A stretch of 5,941 bases of DNA, from the NCBI GenBank assembly GCA_045654545.1, contig JAZONO010000156.1:1-5941 (forward strand), written 5' to 3'. Origin of the DNA: SIG588 sp045654545 (GTDB lineage Bacteria; Bacillota; Clostridia; Oscillospirales; Acutalibacteraceae). Shown one piece after another: positions 5,914-5,941 of the stretch; the stretch's first letter is position 1; each line of letters begins with the position of its first letter. Position numbers and translations under genes: made by a program. The notes beneath the pieces were generated by a model. It was not told the origin of the DNA. It saw only the letters and a list, made by a program, of their open reading frames with translations, and ran no database searches.

Positions 5914-5941
5914 CCCCTTGGCTCCCCTTGTCAGGGGAGCT
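5914..5941. repeat. Start of a dispersed intergenic repeat, cut by the window edge
   Basis: The last bases contain GCTCCCC (5921-5927), a 6-base loop TTGTCA and GGGGAGC (5934-5940), preceded by CCCCTTG. From memory, TTGGCTCCCC...GGGGAGCT is the opening hairpin of short repeats found many times between genes in Oscillospiraceae-type genomes. Only this first hairpin is inside the window. Its copy number cannot be judged from a single copy. Confidence 0.5.

Noticed and set aside
5844..5941. ATG after GGAGAGG opening a frame to the right edge
   Set aside because: The ATG directly abuts the purine run without spacing, lies in the terminator stem, and the frame runs into the repeat.

Overview
The window looks like chromosomal DNA from an uncultured gut-type Firmicute, most likely a Clostridia member near Oscillospiraceae/Ruminococcaceae. 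This is an inference. The supporting signs are strong Shine-Dalgarno sites, extended -10 promoters of sigma-A type, GTG starts, moderate GC content, compact rho-independent terminators, a Thr-rich lipoprotein of the kind common in that group, and a right-edge repeat resembling the 'GGCTCCCC...GGGGAGC' intergenic repeats of those genomes. No rRNA, tRNA, CRISPR array or transposase was seen.

Layout. (1) At the left edge, bases 1-91 may hold the truncated start of a minus-strand gene, with its own divergent promoter at 108-136. (2) A plus-strand promoter at 145-173 drives a tight three-gene operon: a small conserved protein of unknown function (205-618), a secreted lipoprotein nuclease with an Ada-like zinc-binding tail (615-1658, overlapping its neighbour by 4 bases) and an organophosphate:phosphate-antiporter-type MFS transporter (1676-2866). 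The operon ends at a hairpin terminator at 2892-2917 with its T run to 2923. (3) A separate promoter (2863-2891) starts transcription inside that terminator hairpin and drives a single-gene unit encoding a eukaryotic-type (GH13_8) glycogen branching enzyme (2938-4941). Its own terminator spans the stop codon. (4) After a short gap comes a LexA/CI-like S24 self-cleaving repressor (5120-5794). Its promoter carries two palindromes that look like an autoregulatory operator. It is followed by a strong terminator and the start of a dispersed repeat.

How the genes may work together. The nuclease and the organophosphate transporter share an operon, so extracellular nucleic-acid breakdown coupled to uptake of a phosphorylated compound is a reasonable but unproven idea. 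The branching enzyme introduces alpha-1,6 branches into glycogen and is regulated independently. The S24 repressor most likely represses itself and possibly unlinked genes. No prophage genes are visible beside it.

The families here are mostly known. The most interesting points are the interlocked terminator/promoter before the branching enzyme, the palindromic operator of the repressor, the uncharacterised first gene of the operon, and the eukaryote-like branching enzyme.
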